A stretch of 64,000 bases of DNA, taken from NCBI GenBank assembly GCA_016280595.1, contig JAEEHB010000017.1, positions 1-64,000 on the forward strand. The letters run 5' to 3'. Within the stretch, counting starts at the first letter, position 1, and every line of letters starts with the position of its first letter. This DNA comes from Clostridiaceae bacterium. GTDB taxonomy: Bacteria; Bacillota; Clostridia; Oscillospirales; Acutalibacteraceae. Made by a program: the position numbers and the translations under genes. A model generated the notes under the pieces. That model worked only from the letters and a program-made list of their open reading frames with translations, made no database searches and had not been told where the DNA came from. Shown here in pieces: positions 1-9,001 of this stretch.

Positions 1-2
1 TG

Positions 3-482
3 ATTTCAGCAGTCGTCGTTGTGATAGATCTCGCGGCAGAGGACGGCCTAGATCCCACTGTAGACAATCTTCACGCCACTTCAAAGAAGTACATGTCCGA
101 AGACGGTCTGGCATTCTTCCCCTAGTTGATAGTCAAAAAAATCAAGGAGAGCGACAGCCCCAACTTCCTTGTTTCCGGAATCCGTCCCCCTTCGGATATC
201 GAAGTTTTCAAAAAGGCTTTCGGCGACAAATTCGTGCTTGTTGACGTTGTGATTTCCGATGACGAAGTAAGATATCAGAGAATGCTTGCCAGAGGCTCGG
301 AGAGAGACGGCAAAAGCGTTGAAAAACTCCGCGAAAACGATATTCACGAAGAAGAAATCTTCCACACCAGCGAAAGCGAAAAGATGGCCGATTACATTAT
401 GAAAAACGACGGCTCAGTTGAAGATTTCTACGCAGGCGTAAAAGATTTTTACGACAACTATCTCAGCGCAAAATTAGACTGA
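3..482 (+). pseudogene. C-terminal part of AAA/dephospho-CoA-kinase-like P-loop protein, interrupted by in-frame TAG at 123-125; 5' end outside window
   Basis: Frame 3 reads ISAVVVVIDLAAEDGLDPTVDNLHATSKKYMSEDGLAFFP*LIVKKIKESDSPNFLVSGIRPPSDIEVFKKAF...VRYQRMLARGSERD; the pattern GLxPTxxNLHxxSKKY...FLVSGIRxPxEIE...RYxRxxxRxRERD resembles NMP/dephospho-CoA-kinase-like ATPases. The intact ORF 126-482 begins just after the TAG. Confidence 0.5.
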
Positions 483-499
483 TTGCAAAAGTGAAGACT

Positions 500-540
500 G
501 CACCGCAGGCATACTGCCCGGCGGTGCGGTTTTATTTTTA
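500..540 (+). terminator. Rho-independent terminator
   Basis: Hairpin GCACCGCAGGCATACTGCCCGGCGGTGC followed by GGTTTTATTTTTA. Confidence 0.75.
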
Positions 541-645
541 TAAAAAAGCGGAAAAATCCCTCTGCCGTATTTGTCAATAATATGCTTAAAACTGACATTT
601 TTATTGTATAAATTGATATTTTTGCTTTCATACAAGTTGTTATTC

Positions 646-674
646 TTGACTTAAAAAAAGTATAATGATATACT
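646..674 (+). promoter_or_regulatory. Sigma-A-like promoter of purine operon
   Basis: TTGACT (646-651), 17 nt spacer, TATACT (669-674); expected start near 681. Confidence 0.7.
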
Positions 675-699
675 ACATATAGTAGTTAGGTGAAAATTC

Positions 700-776
700 A
701 GAAGTGTTCTGTTTCTGACGGATAATTGTGGAGCACCACAGTGAAACAGAGCATATTTCAGCCGACCGTCTGGGCG
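700..776 (+). ncRNA. ZTP (pfl) riboswitch-like aptamer upstream of purE
   Basis: P1 TCTGTTTC (708-715)/GAAACAGA (743-750); hairpin TGTGG-AGCA-CCACA (727-740); 3' element GCCGACCGTCTGGGC (761-775) resembles the pfl/ZTP 3' motif; pseudoknot GACGG (717-721)/CCGTC (766-770). Located in the leader of a purine operon. Confidence 0.75.
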
Positions 777-818
777 CATTGCTTTTTGTGCGAGCAATTG
801 CGCTCTTTCACATTTTTT
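774..818 (+). terminator. Putative riboswitch expression-platform terminator
   Basis: GCGCATTGCT/AGCAATTGCGC stem (one bulge), then CTCTTTCACATTTTTT; its 5' strand overlaps the last bases of the aptamer GGGC. Confidence 0.6.
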
Positions 819-832
819 AAGGAGGCAAAAAT

Positions 833-1327
833 ATGAAAAAAATCGGAATTGTAATGGGCAGCGACAGCGACCTTCCCGTTATCGAAAAAGCAACCGCTAC
901 CCTTGACGCCCTCGGTGTACCCTATGAGGTGCACGTTTATTCCGCACACCGCACCCCCGAGCAGGCAAGAGATTTTGCGCTCGGCGCCAGAGCAAACGGC
1001 TTCGGCGCGATAATTGCGGCTGCGGGTATGGCGGCTCACCTTGCCGGAGCAATCGCGGCAAACACTACCCTCCCCGTTGTGGGAATACCCTGCAAATCAA
1101 AAGTTATGGACGGCGTTGATGCACTGCTTTCAACTGTTATGATGCCCCCGGGAATCCCCGTGGCGACAGTCGGAGTGGATGCGGGAGTCAACGCCGCTTT
1201 GCTTTGCGCCGAGATAATTGCAGTAAGCGACAGTGAACTTGCCGAAAGGCTTGACGCCAAAAGAAAAGCCGATGCTCAGGCTGTGCTTGCGAAAGACGCA
1301 AAGATTTCGGAGCAGTTCAATAAATAA
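833..1327 (+). CDS. purE: 5-(carboxyamino)imidazole ribonucleotide mutase PurE
   Basis: [17 protein letters not shown]...[11 protein letters not shown]...[23 protein letters not shown]. Confidence 0.97.
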   Translation: MKKIGIVMGSDSDLPVIEKATATLDALGVPYEVHVYSAHRTPEQARDFALGARANGFGAIIAAAGMAAHLAGAIAANTTLPVVGIPCKSKVMDGVDALLSTVMMPPGIPVATVGVDAGVNAALLCAEIIAVSDSELAERLDAKRKADAQAVLAKDAKISEQFNK

Positions 1328-1355
1328 GCGAATAAACTCAACAGGAGGTAAAAAT

Positions 1356-2063
1356 ATGGAAAAGGCAACACAACTCTACGAAGGAAAGGCAAAAAAAGTT
1401 TTCGCAACGGAAGACGATAATTACGTTATCGTTTCCTACAAAGACGATGCTACCGCTTTTGACGGCACCAAAAGAGGCACCATCGCAGGCAAGGGCGTAG
1501 TGAACAACCGTATGTCCAACTTCCTTATGCAGATTCTCGAAAAGGAAGGCGTACCCACTCACTATGTTGAAGAACTCAACGACAGGGAAACCGTAGTTAA
1601 GAAAGTTTCCATCGTTCCCCTTGAAGTCATCATCCGCAACATCTCCGCCGGCTCATTTGCGAAGAGATTCGGCGTGGAAGAAGGCATTGTGTTTGATGAG
1701 CCCACAATCGAGTTCTCCTACAAAAACGACGACCTTCACGACCCCCTTATGAACGCTTATCACGCAATCGCTCTCAAGCTCGCCACAAAAGAAGAGATTG
1801 AGCAGATCAAATCAATGGCGTTCAAAATCAACGAGATACTCAAAGCGTATTTCCTGAAACTCAATGTTAAACTCGTTGACTTCAAACTCGAATTCGGCAA
1901 AACAGCCGACGGAACAATCGTTCTCGCCGACGAGATTTCTCCCGACACCTGCAGATTCTGGGATGCCGAAACAAACGAGAAACTTGATAAAGACCGTTTC
2001 CGCCGCGATATGGGCGGAGTTGAAGGTGCATACAACGAAATGATGCACAGAGTTTTCGGCTGA
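1356..2063 (+). CDS. purC: SAICAR synthetase PurC
   Basis: YEGKAKKVF...NRMSNFLMQILEKEGVPTHYVE...LADEISPDTCRFWD; start placed at MEKATQLYEGK after AGGAGG. Confidence 0.97.
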   Translation: MEKATQLYEGKAKKVFATEDDNYVIVSYKDDATAFDGTKRGTIAGKGVVNNRMSNFLMQILEKEGVPTHYVEELNDRETVVKKVSIVPLEVIIRNISAGSFAKRFGVEEGIVFDEPTIEFSYKNDDLHDPLMNAYHAIALKLATKEEIEQIKSMAFKINEILKAYFLKLNVKLVDFKLEFGKTADGTIVLADEISPDTCRFWDAETNEKLDKDRFRRDMGGVEGAYNEMMHRVFG

Positions 2064-2077
2064 TAAGGAGATAACAT

Positions 2078-3499
2078 ATGGGAGGATTTTTCGGAGCGGT
2101 CAACAGAGAAGACGCCATAGGTGATGTCTTCTTCGGCACCGACTATCACTCACATCTGGGTACAAAGAGCGGCGGTATGGCCGCTTATGACCCGGTAAGG
2201 GGCTTTCAGAGGCAGATACACAGCATAGACAAGACTCCCTTCCGCACCAAGTTTGACAAGGTGTTTGAAGAGATGAAGGGCTTTGCTTCAATAGGATGTA
2301 TCAGCGACACAGACCCTCAGCCCCTGCTTATCAAGTCAAGGCTCGGCACATACGCAATCAGCACAATCGGCATAATCAACAATATGGATGAACTGATTGA
2401 CCTGTGCATCAAAAACGGCGCAAACTTCAACGCGATGACAAGCGGGCGCACAAACAACTCCGAACTTGTCGCCTGCCTGATAAATCAGAAAGAATCATTT
2501 ACCGAAGGCATAAAATTCGCTCAGGACAATATCGACGGCACAGCCTCAATTCTTATTCTCACCGAAAAGGGAAGCATAATCGCCGCGAGAGATAAGGTAG
2601 GCAGGCTTCCGATAGTTACCGGCAAGAGAGAGGACGGCTACTGCGCCTGCTTCGAATCTTTCGCCTATCAGAAGGTCGGCTATTCGGCCTGCGGCGAACT
2701 AGGCCCCGGCGAAATAGTTGAAATCACGGCAGACGGCATCACTCAGCTTTCGCCTCCGGGCAAAAAGAAGAGAGTGTGCGCTTTCCTCTGGTCTTACTAC
2801 GGCTATCCGACCGCCACTTACGAGGGCGTAAATGTTGAAGTGATGAGAATGCGCAACGGCGCCATTATGTCACGCAATGACAAGGAAAAAGGCTGTGATT
2901 ATCACCTTGACTATGTTGCGGGTGTTCCCGATTCGGGCACGGCGCACGCAATAGGCTACGCGAGCAACAGCGAAACGCCTTTCGGAAGACCGTTTATCAA
3001 ATATACGCAGACCTGGCTGAGAAGTTTTATGCCCGTTAATCAGAGCGAGAGAAACAGAGTGGCAAAGATGAAACTTCTGCCTGTTACCGACCTTATCAAA
3101 GACAAGGATCTGCTCTTTGTTGATGACTCAATAGTAAGAGGCACACAGCTTCGCGAAACGGTTGATTTCCTTTATTCAAACGGCGCAAAAACCGTCCATA
3201 TGCGCTCTGCCTGCCCGCCGATTATGTACGGCTGCAAATATCTCAACTTCTCAAGGGCGACAAGCGATATGGAACTCATCTCAAGATCCACCATTATGGA
3301 ACTTGAAGGCGAGGAAGGTTTCAAGCACCTTGACGAATACACCGACGGAAACACCGAAAGAGGCAAGAAACTGCGCAGCACCATCTGCAAGAAACTCAAC
3401 TTTGACTCTCTCGATTTTCAGACTCTGAGCGGTATCATCGAAGCCATCGGAATAGACGAAGATGAACTTTGCACATACTGCTGGAGCGGAAAGGAATAA
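2078..3499 (+). CDS. purF: Amidophosphoribosyltransferase (PurF-like) lacking the N-terminal catalytic Cys
   Basis: PRPP motif LLFVDDSIVRGTQL and C-terminal PRTase domain; N-terminus MGGFFGAV... instead of (M)CG. Confidence 0.85.
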   Translation: MGGFFGAVNREDAIGDVFFGTDYHSHLGTKSGGMAAYDPVRGFQRQIHSIDKTPFRTKFDKVFEEMKGFASIGCISDTDPQPLLIKSRLGTYAISTIGIINNMDELIDLCIKNGANFNAMTSGRTNNSELVACLINQKESFTEGIKFAQDNIDGTASILILTEKGSIIAARDKVGRLPIVTGKREDGYCACFESFAYQKVGYSACGELGPGEIVEITADGITQLSPPGKKKRVCAFLWSYYGYPTATYEGVNVEVMRMRNGAIMSRNDKEKGCDYHLDYVAGVPDSGTAHAIGYASNSETPFGRPFIKYTQTWLRSFMPVNQSERNRVAKMKLLPVTDLIKDKDLLFVDDSIVRGTQLRETVDFLYSNGAKTVHMRSACPPIMYGCKYLNFSRATSDMELISRSTIMELEGEEGFKHLDEYTDGNTERGKKLRSTICKKLNFDSLDFQTLSGIIEAIGIDEDELCTYCWSGKE

Positions 3500-3502
3500 T
3501 AT

Positions 3503-4546
3503 ATGAACACTAATTCAAGGTCCGACAGTTACGCGGCGGCAGGTGTTGATATCACCGCCGGCTACAAGGCCGTTGAACTTATGAAACAGCACATAGCCAA
3601 AACCGTAACACCGGGCGTATGCTCCGATGTGGGCGGCTTCGGCGGATTATTTGAACTTGACCTTACCGACATCGCAAGGCCCGTGCTCGTAAGCGGCACC
3701 GACGGAGTGGGCACCAAACTGAAAATAGCGTTTTTACTTGACAAGCACGATACAGTCGGCATTGACTGCGTTGCAATGTGCGTAAACGATATTATCTGCT
3801 GCGGAGCAAAACCCCTGTTTTTCCTTGACTATATCGCCTGCGGCAAAAATATTCCCGAAAGAATCGCCGATATAGTAAAAGGCGTGTGCGACGGCTGCGT
3901 GCAGAGCGGCGCCGCTCTTATCGGCGGCGAAACCGCAGAGATGCCCGGCTTCTACCCCGTTGACGAATACGACCTCGCAGGTTACTGCACGGGAGTGGTA
4001 GATAAAAGAAAAATAATAAATAATAAAGAAATGAGACCGGGCGACCTCATCATCGCTCTTCCGTCAAGCGGAGTGCACTCAAACGGCTTCTCCCTTGTAA
4101 GAAAAGTGTTTGATGTTGAAAACACCGACCTCAAAGCCCCATGCGCCGAACTCGGCGGCAAAAGCATAGGCGAAACTCTTCTCACTCCCACAAAGATTTA
4201 TGTGAAGCCCGTACTTGCTCTGCTCAAACTAATCAGGGCAAAAGGCATTTCACACATAACCGGCGGCGGCTTCTATGAGAATATTCCGAGAAGCATACCC
4301 GACGGGCTCGGCGCTAAAATCGACAGAAGCGCAATTAAGATTCTGCCGATATTTGACCTGATTGCCAAGAAGGGCGGTATCAGCGAGAGAGATATGTTCA
4401 ACACTTTCAATATGGGTGTAGGTATGAGCATTGTCGTTTCCCGCATAGATGCAGGCTTAGCGCTTGAAATACTCAAGCAAAACGGCGAAGACGCTTATAT
4501 CATAGGCGAAATAATTGAATCAAAGGATAAGATAACGATATGCTGA
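3503..4546 (+). CDS. purM: Phosphoribosylformylglycinamidine cyclo-ligase PurM
   Basis: [20 protein letters not shown]...[13 protein letters not shown]...[11 protein letters not shown]...[13 protein letters not shown]. Confidence 0.97.
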   Translation: MNTNSRSDSYAAAGVDITAGYKAVELMKQHIAKTVTPGVCSDVGGFGGLFELDLTDIARPVLVSGTDGVGTKLKIAFLLDKHDTVGIDCVAMCVNDIICCGAKPLFFLDYIACGKNIPERIADIVKGVCDGCVQSGAALIGGETAEMPGFYPVDEYDLAGYCTGVVDKRKIINNKEMRPGDLIIALPSSGVHSNGFSLVRKVFDVENTDLKAPCAELGGKSIGETLLTPTKIYVKPVLALLKLIRAKGISHITGGGFYENIPRSIPDGLGAKIDRSAIKILPIFDLIAKKGGISERDMFNTFNMGVGMSIVVSRIDAGLALEILKQNGEDAYIIGEIIESKDKITIC

Positions 4547-5154
4547 AAAAAATTGTAAACGGAATCAGTGCAGGTATTCTTATTTCAATCGGCGGCTCGG
4601 TTTTTCTTGCGTGTGACAACAAATATGTCGGCGCTTCGTTTTTCACGGTTGCTCTTCTCTGCATCTGCTATAAGGGCTATTCCCTTTTCACCGGCAAGGT
4701 AGGTTATCTGCCCGAAAAGCACGGTAAAGAAGAATTTTCCGTTTTGCTTCTCGGTCTGCTCGGCAACACAATCGGCACAGTTATTCTCGGCTATGCCGTT
4801 GCCTATGCAGTGCCCGGAATAAAAGAAACGGCGCTGACAATCTGCAATGCGAAACTCGGCCAGGAGTTTTTACAGACTCTCATAAGAGGCTGCCTGTGCG
4901 GCGTACTTATGTATCTCGCGGTAAGCATTTTCAGAGACCACAAAACCCCGCTTGCAATCATCTTCTGCATCCCCGTATTCATCCTCAGCGGCTTTGAGCA
5001 CTCCATAGCCGACATATTCTATTTCGCGGCTTCTGGCATTGTTTCGCTCAAAGCATTCGCCTTCCTTATGACCGTAGTGCTCGGCAATTCAATCGGCGCA
5101 ATTCTTCTGTGCGCGATGACGCTCTGCATGAAGGAAAAGAAGAAAGAGGAATAA
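4540..5154 (+). CDS. FNT (formate/nitrite transporter)-like integral membrane protein
   Basis: Several hydrophobic segments and an FNT-signature-like [13 protein letters not shown]; 204 aa; start overlaps purM stop. Confidence 0.65.
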   Translation: MLKKIVNGISAGILISIGGSVFLACDNKYVGASFFTVALLCICYKGYSLFTGKVGYLPEKHGKEEFSVLLLGLLGNTIGTVILGYAVAYAVPGIKETALTICNAKLGQEFLQTLIRGCLCGVLMYLAVSIFRDHKTPLAIIFCIPVFILSGFEHSIADIFYFAASGIVSLKAFAFLMTVVLGNSIGAILLCAMTLCMKEKKKEE

Positions 5155-5156
5155 TG

Positions 5157-5768
5157 ATGGCAGAAAAAAAAGCAAAAATCACCGTGCTTGTTTCCGGCGG
5201 CGGCACAAACCTTCAGGCAATACTTGACGCCGAAAAAAGCGGAATAATTAACAGCGGTGAGGTTTCTCTGGTTATCTCAAACAAAAGCGACGCCTACGCT
5301 CTTACAAGAGCGGCAAACGCGGGAGTGAAAACCGCAGTCGTTTCAAAGAAGGATTATCCGGACGCAAAAGAGTTTGAGAAAAAACTTATTGAAACAATAG
5401 ACAGTAACGGCACGGACTTAATCGTGCTTGCAGGTTTTATGGTTATTCTCAGTGAGAATTTCACAAGGCATTACGACCATAAAATTATCAATATTCACCC
5501 GTCTCTCATACCTTCATTCTGCGGCGAAGGCTTCTACGGGCTCAGAGTCCACGAAGCGGCGCTTGCAAAGGGAGTAAAAGTAACCGGCGCTACGGTTCAC
5601 TTCGTAAACGAAATACCCGACGGCGGCGAAATCATTATGCAGAAAGCGGTTTATATTGAAGACGGCGACACCCCCGAAATCCTTCAGCGAAGGGTTATGG
5701 AGCAGGCAGAATGGCAAATACTGCCCGAATCCATTGAAAAAGTATGCAGCAAAATAATATGTAAATAA
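5157..5768 (+). CDS. purN: Phosphoribosylglycinamide formyltransferase PurN
   Basis: ITVLVSGGGTNLQAIL...INIHPSLIPSFCGEGFYG...GATVHFVNEIPDGGEII. Confidence 0.95.
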   Translation: MAEKKAKITVLVSGGGTNLQAILDAEKSGIINSGEVSLVISNKSDAYALTRAANAGVKTAVVSKKDYPDAKEFEKKLIETIDSNGTDLIVLAGFMVILSENFTRHYDHKIINIHPSLIPSFCGEGFYGLRVHEAALAKGVKVTGATVHFVNEIPDGGEIIMQKAVYIEDGDTPEILQRRVMEQAEWQILPESIEKVCSKIICK

Positions 5769-5795
5769 CAAAAAAGTTGTGTGGAGGCAATGAAA

Positions 5796-6512
5796 ATGGA
5801 TATTTACAAAATCAATGACATCGCAGAGTTAATCAAGGACAATTCCTATGTAGGCAGAGGAATTGTCGCAGGCAAATCCAAAGACGGCAAAAAGGCCGTC
5901 GCCGCCTATTTCATTATGGGCAGAAGCGCAAACAGCAGAAACCGCATTTTCACCGAAAAGAACGGCGAAGTATTTACCGAGCCCTACGACGCATCCAAAG
6001 TGGAAGACCCGAGTCTCATCATCTACGCCGCTGTGCGTTCACTCGGCAAGAAACTCATAGTGACAAACGGCGACCAGACCGACACCATCTATGAAGGCAT
6101 CAAGGCAGGCGGCACATTCTCAGGCGCACTCGCCACAAGAGATTTCGAGCCCGACAAGCCGAACTACACCCCCAGAATCAGCGCGATACTCAACCTTGAC
6201 GGCGATTTCACTTATGAAATGAGCATACTCAAGAGTGCAGACGCTGACGGCACAGCCTGCAACAGATATACCTTCTCATACGCTCCCCTTGCAGGTCTCG
6301 GTCATTTTGTGCACACCTATGTATGCGACGGCAATCCCATCCCCACCTTCCAGGGTGAGCCCGAGAGAGTGGAAATCCCCGATGATATCGACGAATTCAC
6401 AAACAAACTCTGGGGCGCTCTCAACGAGGATAACAAGATTTCCCTTTATGTGCGCTACATAGACATTGAAACAGGCAAAACAGAGAACAGACTCGTTAAC
6501 AAATATAATTAA
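5796..6512 (+). CDS. IMP cyclohydrolase, PurO-like family
   Basis: YVGRGIVAGKSKDGKKAVAAYFIMGRSANSRNRIF...PRISAIL resembles the IMP_cyclohyd (PurO) family; directly precedes a stand-alone AICARFT. Confidence 0.85.
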   Translation: MDIYKINDIAELIKDNSYVGRGIVAGKSKDGKKAVAAYFIMGRSANSRNRIFTEKNGEVFTEPYDASKVEDPSLIIYAAVRSLGKKLIVTNGDQTDTIYEGIKAGGTFSGALATRDFEPDKPNYTPRISAILNLDGDFTYEMSILKSADADGTACNRYTFSYAPLAGLGHFVHTYVCDGNPIPTFQGEPERVEIPDDIDEFTNKLWGALNEDNKISLYVRYIDIETGKTENRLVNKYN

Positions 6513-6524
6513 GGAGATAATAAA

Positions 6525-7709
6525 ATGAAAGAATTTGAACTTAAATACGGATGCAACCCCAATCAGAAGCCCTCAAAAATATTTATGGCTAACGGCGAAG
6601 ACCTTCCCATTAAAATTCTCTCCGGCAGACCCGGTTACATCAACTTCCTCGATGCTTTCAATTCCTGGCAGCTTGTGAAAGAACTCAAAGAGGCTCTCGG
6701 TCTTCCCGCAGTAACCTCCTTCAAACACGTAAGCCCCACTTCGGCGGCAGTAGGCATTCCCCTTTCCGACACTCTCAAGAAAGCCTGCTTCGTTGACGAT
6801 ATCGAAGGCCTTGACGATTCTCCTCTCGCCTGCGCTTACGCAAGAGCAAGAGGTACCGACCGTATGTGCTCCTTCGGCGACTGGGTTGCTCTCTCCGATG
6901 TTTGCGATGTGACCACCGCCAAGATGATTAAGAGAGAGGTTTCCGACGGCATCATCGCTCCCGGTTATGAGCCCGAAGCACTCGAAATACTCAAATCAAA
7001 GAGAAAAGGCAACTACAACGTTGTTGAAATAGACCCGAATTATGTTCCCGACCCCACCGAGCATAAGCAGGTATTCGGCATTACCTTTGAGCAGGGCAGA
7101 AACAATTTCAAGATTGACAAGGACCTGCTTTCGAATGTTGTTACCGCAAACAAGAATCTTCCCGAGAGCGCAGTGCGTGACCTTATAATCTCGCTCATCA
7201 CTCTCAAATACACACAGTCCAACTCCGTTTGCTATGCGGTTGACGGTCAGGCAATAGGCGTAGGCGCAGGTCAGCAGTCCAGAATTCACTGCACCCGTCT
7301 TGCAGGCTCCAAGGCAGACACCTGGTTCCTTCGTCAGCACGAGAAAGTGCTTAACCTCCCCTTCAAGCCCGACATCGGCCGCCCCGACAGGGACAATGTC
7401 ATTGACGGTTACATCAACAAGAACGAAGAAGATGTATGCGCAGACGGAATCTGGCAGAAATACTTCACCGTACAGCCCGAGCCTCTTACCGATGAGGAAG
7501 CAAAGGCATACCTTGCCACAAAGAACGATGTTGCTCTCGGCTCAGATGCATTCTTCCCCTTCAGCGACAACATTGAGAGAGCATACAGAAGCGGTGTTAA
7601 ATACATCGCCGAGCCCGGCGGATCAATCCGCGATGACGCTGTTATCGACTGCTGTGACAAATACGGCATGGCAATGGCATTTACCGGAATGAGACTCTTC
7701 CATCACTGA
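6525..7709 (+). CDS. purH: AICAR formyltransferase (PurH C-terminal-type domain only)
   Basis: LKYGCNPNQKPSKIF...FKHVSPTSAAVG...LKYTQSNSVCYAVDGQAIGVGAGQQSRIHCTRLA...AEPGGSIRDD; no MGS-like/cyclohydrolase domain. Confidence 0.93.
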   Translation: MKEFELKYGCNPNQKPSKIFMANGEDLPIKILSGRPGYINFLDAFNSWQLVKELKEALGLPAVTSFKHVSPTSAAVGIPLSDTLKKACFVDDIEGLDDSPLACAYARARGTDRMCSFGDWVALSDVCDVTTAKMIKREVSDGIIAPGYEPEALEILKSKRKGNYNVVEIDPNYVPDPTEHKQVFGITFEQGRNNFKIDKDLLSNVVTANKNLPESAVRDLIISLITLKYTQSNSVCYAVDGQAIGVGAGQQSRIHCTRLAGSKADTWFLRQHEKVLNLPFKPDIGRPDRDNVIDGYINKNEEDVCADGIWQKYFTVQPEPLTDEEAKAYLATKNDVALGSDAFFPFSDNIERAYRSGVKYIAEPGGSIRDDAVIDCCDKYGMAMAFTGMRLFHH

Positions 7710-7732
7710 TAACACATTATTCAGAGGTATCT

Positions 7733-8998
7733 ATGAAAATAATGGTGATAGGCGGCGGTGGCAGAGAACACGCCGTCATAAAGAAACTTAAAGAAAACAA
7801 GAGCATTGATGAGATATTCGCTCTGCCCGGAAACGGCGGTATTGCAAAGGATGCAACCTGTGTGCCCATAGGCGCAACGGATATTGAAAAGATTGTTGAC
7901 TTTGCCGTAAGCAAAAAAATCGACTACGCTGTTGTCACTCCGGACGACCCGCTTGTGCTCGGCTGTGTTGACGCGCTCAACAAGGTCGGTATCCCCTGCT
8001 TCGGCCCCGAAGCAAAGGCGGCAATCATTGAGGGAAGCAAAGTTTTCTCAAAGAATCTGATGAAGAAATACGGCATCCCCACGGCAAAGTACGAAGTTTT
8101 CACCGATATGGACAGCGCTCTTGCCTACCTTGAGACCGCTCCGATACCCACCGTAATAAAGGCGGACGGGCTTGCGCTCGGAAAAGGCGTTATAATTGCC
8201 GAAACCCGTGAAGACGCGAAAAAAGCGGTTATCTCAATGATGCAGGATAAGGCTTTCGGTAAAAGCGGCGAAAACATCGTTATTGAGGAATTCCTTACCG
8301 GCCCCGAAGTATCCGTGCTTTCGTTTACAGACGGTAAAACCGTGAAACCGATGATTTCTTCAATGGACCACAAGAGAGCCGGCGACAACGACACGGGCCT
8401 CAACACCGGCGGTATGGGTACGGTTGCTCCGAATCCTTATTACACACCCGAAATCGCGGCTGAATGTATGGAAAAAATCTTCCTGCCCACAATCAACGCG
8501 ATGAACGCGGAGGGAAGAACATTCAAAGGCTGCCTGTATTTCGGCCTTATGATTACACCCGACGGTCCTAAAGTAATCGAATACAACTGCCGCTTCGGAG
8601 ACCCCGAAACTCAGGTTGTGCTCCCGCTTCTCGAAAGCGATCTGTTTGAAATAATGAATGCAACAACCGACGGCACTCTTGCCGAAACGGAAGTCAGGTT
8701 TTCCGATAACAGCGCCTGCTGTGTGATTATGGCTTCACAGGGCTATCCCATCGCTTACGAAAAGGGATATGAGATAACAATTCCAGAAGAAATCAGCGAC
8801 AGCGTTTATGTTGCGGGCGCCGCCGTCAAAGACGGTAAACTCGTGACAAGCGGCGGCAGAGTGCTCGGCGCGGTAAAAACCGCCCCCACTCTCGCGCAGG
8901 CGATTGACGGAGCATACGGACTTGTTGACAAAATATCTTTCGGTAATGCGTTTTACCGCAAGGATATAGGCGCAAGAGCGCTTAAAGCAGGGAGGTAA
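7733..8998 (+). CDS. purD: Phosphoribosylamine-glycine ligase PurD
   Basis: IMVIGGGGREHAVIKKL...PTVIKADGLALGKGVIIA...GGMGTVAPNPYY...EYNCRFGDPETQVVLPLL. Confidence 0.97.
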   Translation: MKIMVIGGGGREHAVIKKLKENKSIDEIFALPGNGGIAKDATCVPIGATDIEKIVDFAVSKKIDYAVVTPDDPLVLGCVDALNKVGIPCFGPEAKAAIIEGSKVFSKNLMKKYGIPTAKYEVFTDMDSALAYLETAPIPTVIKADGLALGKGVIIAETREDAKKAVISMMQDKAFGKSGENIVIEEFLTGPEVSVLSFTDGKTVKPMISSMDHKRAGDNDTGLNTGGMGTVAPNPYYTPEIAAECMEKIFLPTINAMNAEGRTFKGCLYFGLMITPDGPKVIEYNCRFGDPETQVVLPLLESDLFEIMNATTDGTLAETEVRFSDNSACCVIMASQGYPIAYEKGYEITIPEEISDSVYVAGAAVKDGKLVTSGGRVLGAVKTAPTLAQAIDGAYGLVDKISFGNAFYRKDIGARALKAGR

Positions 8999-9001
8999 AG
9001 C

